Assembly: GCF_020905375.1 (NCBI RefSeq)
Contig: NZ_JAJJBU010000003.1
Coordinates: forward strand, 558,001 to 622,000
Source of the DNA: Arthrobacter cryoconiti
GTDB lineage: Bacteria; Actinomycetota; Actinomycetes; Actinomycetales; Micrococcaceae
Direction of reading: 5' to 3'
Length of the DNA stretch: 64,000 bases
Position numbers and translations under genes: made by a program. This document shows positions 25,444-34,032 of this stretch, piece after piece. The notes below the pieces were generated by a model, which saw only the letters and a list, made by a program, of their open reading frames with translations, ran no database searches and was not told where the DNA came from. Positions within the stretch are counted from its first letter, which is position 1; each line of letters opens with the position of its first letter.

Positions 25444-25807
25444 CACCGCGCCAACGGCTCTGGAAGCCCGTGGTGCCAAAGTAGCCGGCGTTTTCATGGC
25501 CATGAACGCACTGCCAATCCAGCGATCACGGACCGGCGATGGGACGCGGGCCGATGACCACGGATGCGCCGGCGATGGTGAGCCGTGAAGCTAGAGTGCC
25601 GATCCCCGAGCAGGGATGATTCGCCCGTCATCGGCGCTGGCGTTGCGACGTACTAATTCAGCAGTACTCGCGACACAATCGAAAGTTCAGGCGCCAGGAA
25701 GGAACAGGGTTGGCGAAGTGGCCGGGGATCATTGTGAGGTTGGCACGAATGGCGAAGGTGCGTCACACGTTAGTCTCTAAGTCCGGCTTCGACTTAAACT
25801 TGGTTCT
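25444..25807. other. Non-coding gap LysM gene-hisC
   Basis: 364 bases with no supportable gene, RNA or terminator. TAAACT at 25795-25800 ends 7 bases before the hisC ATG and could be the -10 of a leaderless hisC transcript; the -35 is poor. The rest shows short GC-rich direct repeats around CCGGCGATGG and nothing else I can name. Confidence 0.5.
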
Positions 25808-26911
25808 ATGGACCAGTTTGAAAGACTTAACCAATTGCCGCTGCGGGACGATCTGAGGGGCTTGCGCCCTTACGGTGCACCGCAACTGGATGTGCCCATT
25901 CTTCTGAACGTCAACGAGAACACTTTTGGTGTACCGCTGGACGCCAAGGAAGCAATCCTGAAGGCAGTTGCGGATGAATTGGATGGATTGAACCGCTATC
26001 CTGATCGCGAGTTTACGGAACTGCGCAGAGCTTTAGCGGCCTATTTGGGGCATGGCCTGAACGAAGACAACATGTGGGCAGCTAATGGCTCCAATGAAGT
26101 CCTGCAGCAGTTGTTGCAAGCGTTTGGCGGTCCTGGTCGGAGCCTGATGAGCTTTCCACCCACATATTCGATGTATCCACTGCTAGCTAGTGGAACTGGG
26201 ACGGGGTACATTGAAGGCTTTCGGGATGAAGATTACAATCTCAGCGCAGAATCGGCGGCCGAACAGGTTCGCTCCAAGTCTCCGAACATTGTTTTTCTGT
26301 GTTCACCGAACAACCCGACCGGCACAGCACTTGGCTTGGACATCGTTGAGGCAGTGTATGAGGCTGGGGAAGCGTCACGGACCATCGTGATCGTTGACGA
26401 GGCCTACGCAGAGTTCGCTCACTCCGGTACTCGCAGTGCACTGTTGCTGTTGCCCAACAGGCCACGGCTAATAGTTTCACGCACGATGAGCAAGGCATTC
26501 GCCATGGCAGGAGCGCGAGTGGGATATCTGGCTGCGGCTCCCGAGATCACGGACGCCGTTCGTTTGGTTCGTTTGCCGTACCACCTCTCTGCGATCACTC
26601 AGGCGACAGCCGTGGCCGCACTGCGTAACTCAGACGCGCTGCTGGCCAATGTGGAAGCTATTAAAGTTCAACGCGATCGAATCGTCAATGAACTGATCCG
26701 GATGGGACTTGCTCCGGCTCCTTCGGATTCCAACTTTGTCTTTTTTGGTGGTCTTGAAGATCCTGCGGGCGTATGGGAAGCGCTTTTGGCTGCAGGCATT
26801 CTCATCCGCGACGTGGGCATTGCCGGGCACCTTCGTGTGACGGCCGGTACGGAAGCCGAGACAACGGCTTTTCTTCAGGCCCTTGAGGCCATACTTGACG
26901 GTGTGCACTGA
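25808..26911 (+). CDS. hisC: Histidinol-phosphate aminotransferase HisC
   Basis: 367 residues. A PLP-dependent fold-type I aminotransferase that converts imidazole acetol phosphate to histidinol phosphate. SKAFAMAGARVGYL holds the PLP lysine near residue 227, and CSPNNPTGTALG and VDEAYAEF are typical. Followed by hisB after 181 bases, so the his genes may have a second promoter there. hisD and hisG are not in the window. Confidence 0.94.
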   Translation: MDQFERLNQLPLRDDLRGLRPYGAPQLDVPILLNVNENTFGVPLDAKEAILKAVADELDGLNRYPDREFTELRRALAAYLGHGLNEDNMWAANGSNEVLQQLLQAFGGPGRSLMSFPPTYSMYPLLASGTGTGYIEGFRDEDYNLSAESAAEQVRSKSPNIVFLCSPNNPTGTALGLDIVEAVYEAGEASRTIVIVDEAYAEFAHSGTRSALLLLPNRPRLIVSRTMSKAFAMAGARVGYLAAAPEITDAVRLVRLPYHLSAITQATAVAALRNSDALLANVEAIKVQRDRIVNELIRMGLAPAPSDSNFVFFGGLEDPAGVWEALLAAGILIRDVGIAGHLRVTAGTEAETTAFLQALEAILDGVH

Positions 26912-27092
26912 GCCACGAAAACCAAGTTGACGCTGCCCGTCGTCGCTCGGTTGTGACCCGCGCATGAGTTGCTTTGTGTGGAAGCACGGACTATCTCCTA
27001 AACTGGAAGAGAACACGGCAGCGCGGTGCATTTGATCGTGCCGGGAATTTTTTGGCAGGTCTCCCCATCAATCCATAAAGGACGCTCAAACC

Positions 27093-27719
27093 ATGACTGA
27101 GAACAGCCCGCAGCCCGGCAGCGGACGCACTGCACGCTTGGAGCGGGTCACGAGTGAGTCAAGTGTGTTAGTTGAAATTGATCTTGATGGCACGGGCGTG
27201 TCAGAGATTGAGACATCGGTGCCGTTTTATGACCACATGCTCACGGCGTTTTCAAAACACTCCCTGATCGACTTGAAGGTCAAGGCCCACGGAGATACCC
27301 ACATCGATGTTCATCACACGGTCGAAGACGTAGCGATCGCCTTGGGTGAAGTGCTCCGCGAGGCTTTGGGAAACAAGGCTGGTATTCGTCGTTTCGGAGA
27401 AGCCACGATTCCCCTGGATGAGGCATTGGCGCAGGCCGTTGTGGACGTATCCGGCCGGCCCTATCTGGTGCACAGCGGTGAGCCTGCAGGCCAGGAGTAC
27501 CACCTGATTGGCGGACACTTCACTGGTTCGCTGACCCGGCATGTGTTTGAGGCTATAACCCTGCACGCCCACATTGCCCTGCACATGCGCGTGCTGGGTG
27601 GTCGGGACCCCCACCATATTGTGGAGGCCCAGTTCAAGGCATTCGCACGCGCCCTGCGTGCAGCCGTTGAAAATGATCCCCGCGTCACCGGTATTCCCTC
27701 TACGAAGGGACTTTTGTGA
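27093..27719 (+). CDS. hisB: Imidazoleglycerol-phosphate dehydratase HisB
   Basis: 208 residues, the single-function form without the phosphatase half found in E. coli. The metal-binding repeats [10 protein letters not shown]-like ([14 protein letters not shown]) and [17 protein letters not shown] are present. It dehydrates imidazole glycerol phosphate. The stop overlaps the hisH GTG by four bases. Confidence 0.97.
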   Translation: MTENSPQPGSGRTARLERVTSESSVLVEIDLDGTGVSEIETSVPFYDHMLTAFSKHSLIDLKVKAHGDTHIDVHHTVEDVAIALGEVLREALGNKAGIRRFGEATIPLDEALAQAVVDVSGRPYLVHSGEPAGQEYHLIGGHFTGSLTRHVFEAITLHAHIALHMRVLGGRDPHHIVEAQFKAFARALRAAVENDPRVTGIPSTKGLL

Positions 27720-28399
27720 GCACTGCACCCAACCAGCCGCAGATGACCGAACTGAACCCGTGCGTAACAGTCCTAGATTACGGGTCAGGCAATGTCCGTT
27801 CCGCGGTCAGGGCGCTCGAACGCGCCGGAGCCACCGTGACCCTCAGCGCCAAACCCGAGGACGTCCTCACCGCTGATGGCTTAGTCGTCCCCGGCGTGGG
27901 TGCGTTTGGCTCCGTCATGGCGGAGCTGAAAAGCGTTGACGCCATCCGCATGATCGGGCGCCGTGTCGCCGGGGGCCGGCCCGTGCTGGGTATATGCGTT
28001 GGCTTACAGGTTCTCTTTGAATCCAGCGTTGAGCATGGCGTTCGGCAGGAAGGCTTGGGGGAGTGGCCAGGCGCGGTGGAACTGCTGCCGGCAGACGTGG
28101 TCCCCCATATGGGATGGAACACAGTTCAGCCGGCCGAAGGGTCCATGCTCTTTGAGGGCGTAGAAAATGAAAGATTCTATTTTGTTCACTCTTATGGGGT
28201 ACAAAAATGGGACTTTGACGTCTTGCAGCCAAAGATGAAAGCACCCATGGTGACCTGGTCACAGCATGGGGCCCCCTTTATTGCCGCCATCGAAAATGGG
28301 CCCTTATGTGCCACCCAGTTCCACCCAGAGAAGTCCGGTGATGCCGGAGCGCGGCTCTTACGCAACTGGGTGCAGTCCCTGCGAAAGAAGCGTGCCTAA
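27716..28399 (+). CDS. hisH: Imidazole glycerol phosphate synthase glutaminase subunit HisH
   Basis: 227 residues, GTG start overlapping hisB. A class I glutamine amidotransferase: [11 protein letters not shown] holds the nucleophilic Cys near residue 93, and [11 protein letters not shown] holds the His and Glu near 200. It supplies ammonia to HisF, which is not in the window. Confidence 0.96.
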   Translation: MSTAPNQPQMTELNPCVTVLDYGSGNVRSAVRALERAGATVTLSAKPEDVLTADGLVVPGVGAFGSVMAELKSVDAIRMIGRRVAGGRPVLGICVGLQVLFESSVEHGVRQEGLGEWPGAVELLPADVVPHMGWNTVQPAEGSMLFEGVENERFYFVHSYGVQKWDFDVLQPKMKAPMVTWSQHGAPFIAAIENGPLCATQFHPEKSGDAGARLLRNWVQSLRKKRA

Positions 28400-28552
28400 A
28401 TGTGGTCGCTACTTCTCATGGGACTGGCTGGTCTCCTTGTTGGGGGTTGCTACACGTTTTATCAGCAAAAGACGCCCCGCTGGATTCCCATCAGCTTCGC
28501 CATTCTCGCTGCAATGGCACTGATAGCTGCTTATCTATTCACCCTTTCCTAA
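28400..28552 (+). CDS. 50-residue two-helix membrane protein in the his operon
   Basis: The ATG at 28400 follows the hisH stop with no gap, and the frame runs to TAA at 28550-28552. Two hydrophobic segments (about 2-20 and 29-49) flank a short polar loop (YQQKTPRW), so it is probably a hairpin membrane protein. The tight junction with hisH and the gap-free fit before priA support a real gene. The function is unknown. Confidence 0.75.
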   Translation: MWSLLLMGLAGLLVGGCYTFYQQKTPRWIPISFAILAAMALIAAYLFTLS

Positions 28553-28595
28553 GCACTCCTGATACTCCTAGCCACACCAGACCTCGAAGGACCCG

Positions 28596-29336
28596 ATGAC
28601 AGCCTCAGCCCCCATTCTTCAACTCTTGCCAGCCGTGGACGTTGCCGACGGCCAGGCCGTACGCCTGGTCCAAGGCGAGGCTGGCTCAGAAACCAGTTAC
28701 GGCTCGCCATTGGAGGCGGCCATGGCTTGGCAAAATGACGGAGCGCAATGGGTTCACCTCGTCGACCTCGACGCAGCCTTTGGTCGGGGAAACAACCAAG
28801 CACTTCTTCGCGAGGTCGTACTGGCGCTGAACGTTAACGTTGAACTTTCCGGTGGCATCCGTGACGATGCATCCCTGGAAGGCGCTCTTGAATTGGGAGC
28901 CGCCCGCGTCAACCTTGGCACAGCCGCTTTGGAGAACCCTGAATGGACCGCCAAGGTCATCGAGCGCTTTGGCGAGAAGATCGCTGTGGGTCTTGATGTG
29001 CGCGGCACTACCCTTGCTGGCCGTGGTTGGACGCGTGAGGGCGGAGACCTGTGGGAAGTCTTGGCTCGCCTTGAAGATGCTGGCTGTGCACGCTACGTCG
29101 TCACTGACGTCACCAAGGATGGCACTCTCCGCGGTCCCAACGTGGAATTGCTGCGGGAAATGTGTGCTCGTACGAATAAGCCGGTCGTAGCCTCTGGTGG
29201 CATCTCCAGTCTCGAGGACTTGCGGGTACTGCGCAGCCTTGTGGGCGATGGGGTGGAAGGTGCGATTGTCGGTAAGGCCCTCTACGCCGGCAAATTCACC
29301 CTTCCGGAAGCCCTTGACGTGGCAGGACGCCGCTAG
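28596..29336 (+). CDS. priA: Phosphoribosyl isomerase PriA/HisA
   Basis: 246 residues, a TIM barrel. [19 protein letters not shown] near the N-terminus (catalytic Asp about 15) and [14 protein letters not shown] (Asp about 170) are typical; [14 protein letters not shown] lies in the phosphate-binding half. In most actinobacteria this protein serves both histidine (HisA) and tryptophan (TrpF) synthesis; dual use here is inference from the lineage. GAAGGA precedes the ATG. Confidence 0.93.
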   Translation: MTASAPILQLLPAVDVADGQAVRLVQGEAGSETSYGSPLEAAMAWQNDGAQWVHLVDLDAAFGRGNNQALLREVVLALNVNVELSGGIRDDASLEGALELGAARVNLGTAALENPEWTAKVIERFGEKIAVGLDVRGTTLAGRGWTREGGDLWEVLARLEDAGCARYVVTDVTKDGTLRGPNVELLREMCARTNKPVVASGGISSLEDLRVLRSLVGDGVEGAIVGKALYAGKFTLPEALDVAGRR

Positions 29337-29341
29337 CCGCC

Positions 29342-30232
29342 ATGGCGCAGACACCGAAAAAGACGCTTCCCGGTCACATCGCTGCGGCCCTTGCTGGTTC
29401 TGGTGGCGCTACGGACTCTGCGGGGCAGCCGTGGGCGGGACGCGCGCTGCCGGACGGGCAGAAGTACCATAGCTTTGAGGCGGACGACGGCGCCGCTGAC
29501 GCCCGTTACATCGGTGCGGTTGCGCAGTTGGTGGCTGGGCAGGGAAGTGAGCGTGAGGTGGTTGCGGCGCTGGCCCAGGCTCGGGTCTTCATCCCGATCA
29601 TTGCCACGCTAGCCGAAGAAACTGTCAGCGCAAACGGTCTTGTCTCGGACAAAGAATCTGACATGGCACTTGTGACCATTCAGGCGCCGGACGGCCGTCG
29701 GGCACTTCCTGCATTTACCAACGTCAGTGCCTTGGCCGATTGGCATCCGCAAGCCCGTCCCGTAGCTGTCTACGCCGCAAGAGCCGCCCTGTCAGCCGTT
29801 GCAGAAGAAGCTCAGATGCTCGTCCTGGACCCTGGAAGTGATCAGCCTTTTGTGGTTCGTCGACCCGCCATGTGGGCGTTGGCGCAACAGCAGGATTGGC
29901 TGCCTAGCTATCTTGACACCGCCGTCGCTGCTGTCCTGGACGCGTCTGTTGCAGCGCTCGGGAATTCCGCGGTGGTCAGTATTTTTGCAACGCCCGGCCC
30001 GGGGATACAGGCCCATTGGGGTGAAAAGAATGAACCGTCAAGACCACCAGTCTGTGGTGGCGGGGCCGGGCCTGAATTAGAAGTGAAGATCACCCTAGAA
30101 CCCGGTCTGGATCAGATGGCTTTGGAGGCTATTCTTGCCACTTTGCAGGATATCTGGGCGCGGAACGAACACTTCGCCCGCGTTGTTGATTCCGTTCAGA
30201 TTCGTCTGCAGCAACAAGCAAGCACCAGCTAA
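29342..30232 (+). CDS. SseB-like protein
   Basis: 296 residues, starting 5 bases after priA. Residues about 55-180 match the SseB N-terminal domain (VAALAQARVFIPII, MALVTIQAPDGRRALPAFTN, ARAALSAVAEEAQMLVLDPG). The remainder is less conserved. SseB-like proteins are common beside his genes in this lineage; no biochemical role is known. No signal peptide. Ends before a hairpin terminator. Confidence 0.85.
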   Translation: MAQTPKKTLPGHIAAALAGSGGATDSAGQPWAGRALPDGQKYHSFEADDGAADARYIGAVAQLVAGQGSEREVVAALAQARVFIPIIATLAEETVSANGLVSDKESDMALVTIQAPDGRRALPAFTNVSALADWHPQARPVAVYAARAALSAVAEEAQMLVLDPGSDQPFVVRRPAMWALAQQQDWLPSYLDTAVAAVLDASVAALGNSAVVSIFATPGPGIQAHWGEKNEPSRPPVCGGGAGPELEVKITLEPGLDQMALEAILATLQDIWARNEHFARVVDSVQIRLQQQASTS

Positions 30233-30247
30233 GTATCAACGCACAAA

Positions 30248-30286
30248 AAGGGACGTCCTCCGCAGCCAGTGCTTTGGACGTCCCTT
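30248..30286. terminator. Hairpin between convergent SseB and DUF1844 genes
   Basis: An 11-bp perfect inverted repeat, AAGGGACGTCC and GGACGTCCCTT, with a 17-base loop. Flanking A and T residues fit a bidirectional terminator. Confidence 0.75.
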
Positions 30287-30319
30287 CATAGTGCTGTGTG
30301 TAAAACAGGTGCGGAGACG

Positions 30320-30727
30320 TTAGTTGACCGCTCCAGTGAATTTTTCCCCCGGGCCCTTCCCCGGAGCATCTGGGAAGGGGGAAGCTTCGCGGAATGCCAG
30401 CTGAAGAGATCGCAGGCCATCACGCAAGGGGCCAGCATGTTGGCTGCCGATTTCAGGTGCGGCGGCCGTGATGAAGCCAGCAAGTGCTGTGATGAGCTTA
30501 CGAGCTTCATCGAGGTCCTTGAGCGCTTCAGAGTCCGGCCCGGCAGCCAATCCACACTTGACCGCCGCTGCGCTCATGAGGTGTACTGCCGCAGTCGTAA
30601 TGACCTCAATGGCCGGAACTTCAGCGATGTCACGGACCACGGAGGCGGCTTCGGCGTCGCCTAATGCCTCCTCAGGAGCCGTGTTGAAGCTGTGACGGGT
30701 GTCCGAATTATTATCTGCGGTGTTCAT
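30320..30727 (-). CDS. DUF1844 protein
   Basis: 135 residues. EVITTAAVHLMSAAAVKCGL and DLDEARKLITALAGF are the conserved DUF1844 helices; the rest is charged. Soluble, helical, function unknown. It is a conserved neighbour of infC in actinobacteria and is transcribed away from it. Confidence 0.88.
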   Translation of the reverse strand: MNTADNNSDTRHSFNTAPEEALGDAEAASVVRDIAEVPAIEVITTAAVHLMSAAAVKCGLAAGPDSEALKDLDEARKLITALAGFITAAAPEIGSQHAGPLRDGLRSLQLAFREASPFPDAPGKGPGEKFTGAVN

Positions 30728-30867
30728 ACTGCTAAGCTTGTCACAGACCGATCAAGTGTCGATACCTCCGTGGGCTTGAACCCGCGTGATATTGCAGGCA
30801 TTTGGTGTGCAAGTGGAGTCCTCTCCCACCTTTCGACCCTCCGTGGTGTTGTCTGGTTTAGGTTGGC

Positions 30868-30962
30868 GCTCTTCCTCCATGGAAGAGCAGGTAGTGTCCC
30901 GTTGCCGGGACGCCACGCTAACTAATTTGAGGCCTCCTATTGCATCAGCAATGGAGGCCTTC
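30868..30962 (+). promoter_or_regulatory. Structured leader of infC-rpmI-rplT: three hairpins
   Basis: Three consecutive stem-loops lie between DUF1844 and infC. 30868-30888 has GCTCTTCC paired with GGAAGAGC. 30896-30911 has GTCCCG paired with CGGGAC around TTGC. 30929-30962 has about 14 pairs (GAGGCCTCC-T-ATTGC with GCAATGGAGGCCTTC) and one bulge, followed by a pyrimidine-rich stretch. The last could act as an attenuator. Ribosomal-protein leaders controlled by L20 or IF3 are known in other bacteria; control here is inferred from structure and position. The 282-base gap holds no gene. Confidence 0.55.
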
Positions 30963-30998
30963 TTCGTTGCTGATGGCGTTCACATATTTGATGACAAC

Positions 30999-31012
30999 AG
31001 GAGTTACACATT
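30999..31012 (+). promoter_or_regulatory. infC: Ribosome site and ATT start codon of infC
   Basis: AGGAG (30999-31003) is followed after TTACAC by ATT (31010-31012), then codons for [18 protein letters not shown], the conserved IF3 N-terminus. Reading back in frame gives CAC, TTA, GAG, CAG, CAA and then the stop TGA at 30992, so no ATG, GTG or TTG is available. ATT is the start codon of infC in E. coli too, where it permits IF3 autoregulation. Confidence 0.85.
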
Positions 31013-32206
31013 AGCGAGCCACGCATCAATGATCGTATCCGCGTCCCTGAGGTGCGGTTGGTTGGACCAGCAGGCGAACAAGTGGGGATCGTCCGCATTG
31101 AGGACGCCCTTCGTTTGGCTGCCGAGTCAGACTTGGATCTGGTTGAGGTAGCACCGACGGCTAAGCCGCCGGTGTGCAAACTGATGGACTTCGGTAAGTA
31201 CAAGTACGAGGCCGCCGTGAAGGCGCGTGAGGCCCGGAAGAACCAGACGAACACCGTTCTGAAGGAAATTCGATTCCGCCTCAAGATCGACAAGCATGAC
31301 TACGAGACAAAGCGCGGCCACGCGATGCGCTTCCTCGGAGCCGGTGACAAGGTGAAAGCCATGATCCAGTTCCGTGGTCGTGAGCAGCAGCGTCCGGAGA
31401 TGGGTATCCGTCTCCTCCAGAAGTTTGCTACGGAAGTTGCCGAGGTCGGCGTCATTGAGTCAAGTCCCCGTATTGACGGGCGCAACATGGTGATGGTGAT
31501 CGGCCCGTTGAAAAACAAGGCAGAAGCCAAAGCTGAAGCACGTCGGAACCAACAGCGCGCCGATGCCAAGGCACACAACGAGGCTGTTGCCAACGGCACC
31601 GCCCGCGTTGATGTGGAGCGTGAAAACAAGGGTTCAATGACGCAGTCCCTAGCGGAACTGCTGCCTTCTGGACTGCACCTAGGTGAAGACGCACCCGCTC
31701 CGGCGGCTGAAGAAGCTTCTGCGCCGGTTGCGGCAGAAGTCGCGACAGAAGCTAAGGCACCGCTGGCCGACGAAGCTACGAAGACGGAAGCTGGGGCACA
31801 ATCCTCGGCTGCCGGCCTTGAAGCGCAGACTGTTGGCGAGCCGGAAACGAAAGCCGTCAGCAAGCCTGCGGCTAAGGCTCCAGCCGCCAAAGTCCCTGCT
31901 GCTTCGAAAGCTCCCGCTGCGAAGGCTCCCGCTGAGAAAGCACCGGCCGCTGTCAAGGCCCCGGTCGCTGCCAAGCCTGTGGTTGCCGCGAAGCCGGTAG
32001 TCGCATCGAAGCCTGTGGTTGCCGCGAAGCCGGTAGTCGCTGCCAAGCCTGTGGCCGCTAAGCCGATCCCCATGCCCAAGCCCATGGCCAAGCCGGTTGT
32101 AAAACCAGTCGCCAAGCCTGCTGCGAAAGCAGCACCCAAAACTGCCGCAAAGCCTGTCTCTTCAAAGAGTGCGCCTGCGGAAGGTACCAAAGACTCAGCT
32201 GAGTAA
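31010..32206 (+). CDS. infC: Translation initiation factor IF-3 with long Ala/Pro/Lys-rich C-terminal extension
   Basis: 398 residues from an ATT start (an internal GTG at 31052 would remove the conserved first 14 residues). The IF3 N-domain ([35 protein letters not shown]) and C-domain ([27 protein letters not shown]-like [30 protein letters not shown]) fill about 1-165. From about 170 to 398 the protein is low-complexity, rich in Ala, Pro, Lys and Val, with a tandem [12 protein letters not shown] repeat. Typical IF3 is about 180 residues. IF3 binds the 30S subunit and checks initiator tRNA. Confidence 0.96.
   Translation: MSEPRINDRIRVPEVRLVGPAGEQVGIVRIEDALRLAAESDLDLVEVAPTAKPPVCKLMDFGKYKYEAAVKAREARKNQTNTVLKEIRFRLKIDKHDYETKRGHAMRFLGAGDKVKAMIQFRGREQQRPEMGIRLLQKFATEVAEVGVIESSPRIDGRNMVMVIGPLKNKAEAKAEARRNQQRADAKAHNEAVANGTARVDVERENKGSMTQSLAELLPSGLHLGEDAPAPAAEEASAPVAAEVATEAKAPLADEATKTEAGAQSSAAGLEAQTVGEPETKAVSKPAAKAPAAKVPAASKAPAAKAPAEKAPAAVKAPVAAKPVVAAKPVVASKPVVAAKPVVAAKPVAAKPIPMPKPMAKPVVKPVAKPAAKAAPKTAAKPVSSKSAPAEGTKDSAE
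31973..32040. repeat. In-frame 36-base tandem repeat in infC
   Basis: A 32-base block starting AAGCCTGTGGTTGCCGCGAA occurs at 31973-32004 and 32009-32040, a 36-base (12-codon) period. It encodes two copies of [11 protein letters not shown] in the IF3 tail. Being in frame, it can expand or contract without breaking the gene. Confidence 0.85.
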
Positions 32207-32314
32207 GGCCCACAGCCCTAACCAGCGGTGAATATACACCCCGACAGTGACCCAACCAGTCGCTGCAAAAGAACCACAGGCAGCGCCGGTGGATACGTAA
32301 GGAGACAGGTCCTC

Positions 32315-32509
32315 ATGCCTAAAATGAAGACACACAGTGGTGCAAAGAAGCGATTCAAGCTTACCGGTTCCGGCAAGCTTCGTCGCCAGCAGGCTAACCG
32401 CCGCCACTACCTGGAACACAAGCCTTCGAGCTTGAAGCGCCGCCTAAAGGGTGACCTCACGGTTGCCAAGGCAGACGTTCGCAACATCAAAAAGATGCTC
32501 GGCATCTAA
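32315..32509 (+). CDS. rpmI: 50S ribosomal protein L35
   Basis: 64 residues. [20 protein letters not shown] is the L35 signature, followed by a basic [23 protein letters not shown] lies 10 bases before the ATG at 32315, and an in-frame start further upstream has no family match. Middle gene of the infC operon. Confidence 0.98.
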   Translation: MPKMKTHSGAKKRFKLTGSGKLRRQQANRRHYLEHKPSSLKRRLKGDLTVAKADVRNIKKMLGI

Positions 32510-32618
32510 TTTCGCAAGTCAATGGGTGACGGTCCCGTTCAGGGGCCGACACCAATCCAAACAAAGCCTTCCCTGGCATGATTGGCTTGGGATCTTTAGA
32601 ACTTGAAGGAGTACGCAC

Positions 32619-33002
32619 GTGGCACGTGTGAAGCGGGCGGTAAACGCCCATAAAAAGCGTCGGGTTATTCTTGAGCGCGCCAAAGGTTACCGTGGGCAGC
32701 GCTCACGTCTGTACCGCAAGGCCAAAGAGCAGTTGCTGCACTCGTTTGTGTACAGCTACGGTGACCGCCGCAAGCGTAAGGGTGACTTCCGTCGCCTGTG
32801 GATCCAGCGTATCAACGCTGCTTCACGCGCAAACGGCTTGACCTACAACCGTCTGATCCAGGGCCTGAAGGCTGCGGAGATCGAGGTCGATCGCCGCATG
32901 TTGGCAGACCTGGCAGTCAACGACGCCGGTGCCTTCGCTGCACTGGTCAAGCTCGCTAAGGCTGCTTTGCCTGCAGACACTTCTGCTCCGGTAGCTAAGT
33001 AA
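32619..33002 (+). CDS. rplT: 50S ribosomal protein L20
   Basis: 127 residues, GTG start with AAGGAG 7 bases upstream. [20 protein letters not shown] at the N-terminus and [20 protein letters not shown] are L20 signatures. It binds 23S rRNA early in assembly. In some bacteria L20 also represses its own operon through the leader. Last gene of infC-rpmI-rplT. Confidence 0.98.
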   Translation: MARVKRAVNAHKKRRVILERAKGYRGQRSRLYRKAKEQLLHSFVYSYGDRRKRKGDFRRLWIQRINAASRANGLTYNRLIQGLKAAEIEVDRRMLADLAVNDAGAFAALVKLAKAALPADTSAPVAK

Positions 33003-33010
33003 TAACGTAA

Positions 33011-33039
33011 TTGACACGGAACCTTGCGTTCCGTATTCA
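33011..33039 (+). promoter_or_regulatory. Candidate promoter for the SpoU methylase, overlapping an rplT-end hairpin
   Basis: TTGACA (33011-33016) and TATTCA (33034-33039) are 17 bases apart, a near-consensus housekeeping promoter. The spacer also forms a 7-bp hairpin, ACGGAAC with GTTCCGT (33016-33034), which could end the rplT transcript. A second -10-like TAAAGT at 33054-33059 would give a leaderless mRNA. Confidence 0.5.
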
Positions 33040-33066
33040 TGGTGAGCGACTGCTAAAGTCCTAAGC

Positions 33067-33978
33067 ATGAGTGAACCCGGGCGTCCGCCAGCTGATGCAA
33101 TGACCAATCCTCGAGCAGATCGAGTGAGGGATGTTGCAAAGCTAGCTGGACGCTCGGGTCGTTTAAAACGCAGTCAGTTCTTTCTCGAAGGCCCTGCGGG
33201 TGTTCGAGAAGCACTAAGTGCACACCGGGACTGTATGGATGCTGGTGGCAGTGCCGTGGTGGAAGCCGTTTACGCGAGCGTTGAGTGCCTCAAAAGGTAT
33301 CCGGAATTGATGGAGCTTGCTTCACATCCGGCTTCCAAGCTGCAGATTCGCGTGGCCAGCGAGATGGTCCTCTCGGCCATGACTGACACTGTTACCCCCC
33401 AAGGCGTGGTGGCCGTCTGCAACTTTGTGGACGTGCCGTTGGCGGAAGTTCTTGCGGCAAAACCAAAGCTGATTGCCATGTTGTGCAGGGTCCAGGATCC
33501 GGGGAACGCCGGAACGGTATTGCGAGCCGCGGACGCGGCCGGTGCTGATGCTGTGATTTTCTCTAACTCCAGCGTAGATATTTACAACCCTAAAGCTGTC
33601 CGTTCGACGGCTGGATCCTTGTTCCACCTTCCGGTGGTGCGCGGCGTGGAGCTGTCCGACGTCGTCGCTGCCGCTAAGGCCGCAGGCATGGGTGTGCTGG
33701 CCGCGGATGGATATGGCCAGCTAAACCTTGACCTGCTCCAGGACGAAAGTGCGGCGCGGGCCTTTGAGCAGCAGATTCCAGATTCTCAATATGTCCTTGA
33801 AGACCCGACTCTGTGGTTGTTTGGCAACGAAGCCCAGGGGCTGGCCGGGGAAGAGAAGGCTTTGGCCGATCACCGGGTGGCGGTCCCTGTTTACGGGGAA
33901 GCGGAGTCTTTGAATCTGGGGACCGCCGCGACCGTGTGCTTGTATGCCAGCGCTCGGGCCCAGCGACGCTCAAACTGA
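33067..33978 (+). CDS. TrmH/SpoU-family RNA 2'-O-methyltransferase
   Basis: 303 residues. The SPOUT knot motifs are all present: RVQDPGNAGTVLRAADAAGA (motif 1), LWLFGNEAQGL (motif 2) and VYGEAESLNLGTAATVCLYA (motif 3). The N-terminal 100 residues are the substrate-binding L7Ae-like part. It probably methylates a ribose in rRNA or tRNA; the exact site (RlmB-, TsnR- or AviRb-like) cannot be read off. Placement after rplT is common in actinobacteria. Confidence 0.93.
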   Translation: MSEPGRPPADAMTNPRADRVRDVAKLAGRSGRLKRSQFFLEGPAGVREALSAHRDCMDAGGSAVVEAVYASVECLKRYPELMELASHPASKLQIRVASEMVLSAMTDTVTPQGVVAVCNFVDVPLAEVLAAKPKLIAMLCRVQDPGNAGTVLRAADAAGADAVIFSNSSVDIYNPKAVRSTAGSLFHLPVVRGVELSDVVAAAKAAGMGVLAADGYGQLNLDLLQDESAARAFEQQIPDSQYVLEDPTLWLFGNEAQGLAGEEKALADHRVAVPVYGEAESLNLGTAATVCLYASARAQRRSN

Positions 33979-34032
33979 AGCTGTTTGTTTATTGTCTCTC
34001 GCGTTTCCACGTTCTGAACTAGGAGTAGCATC

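Noticed and set aside
25444-25807. Remnant of an acyltransferase-like gene on the minus strand
   Set aside because: A short stretch reads like a hexapeptide-type segment, but stops interrupt it and similarity is too weak to claim a pseudogene.
31973-32040. CRISPR-like repeat
   Set aside because: The repeats are in-frame coding units without unique spacers; the other tandem repeats in the window have only two copies.
31300-32190. Long minus-strand open frame (296 codons) opposite infC
   Set aside because: Ala/Gly/Thr repeats mirror the Lys/Ala/Pro repeats of IF3; no independent support.
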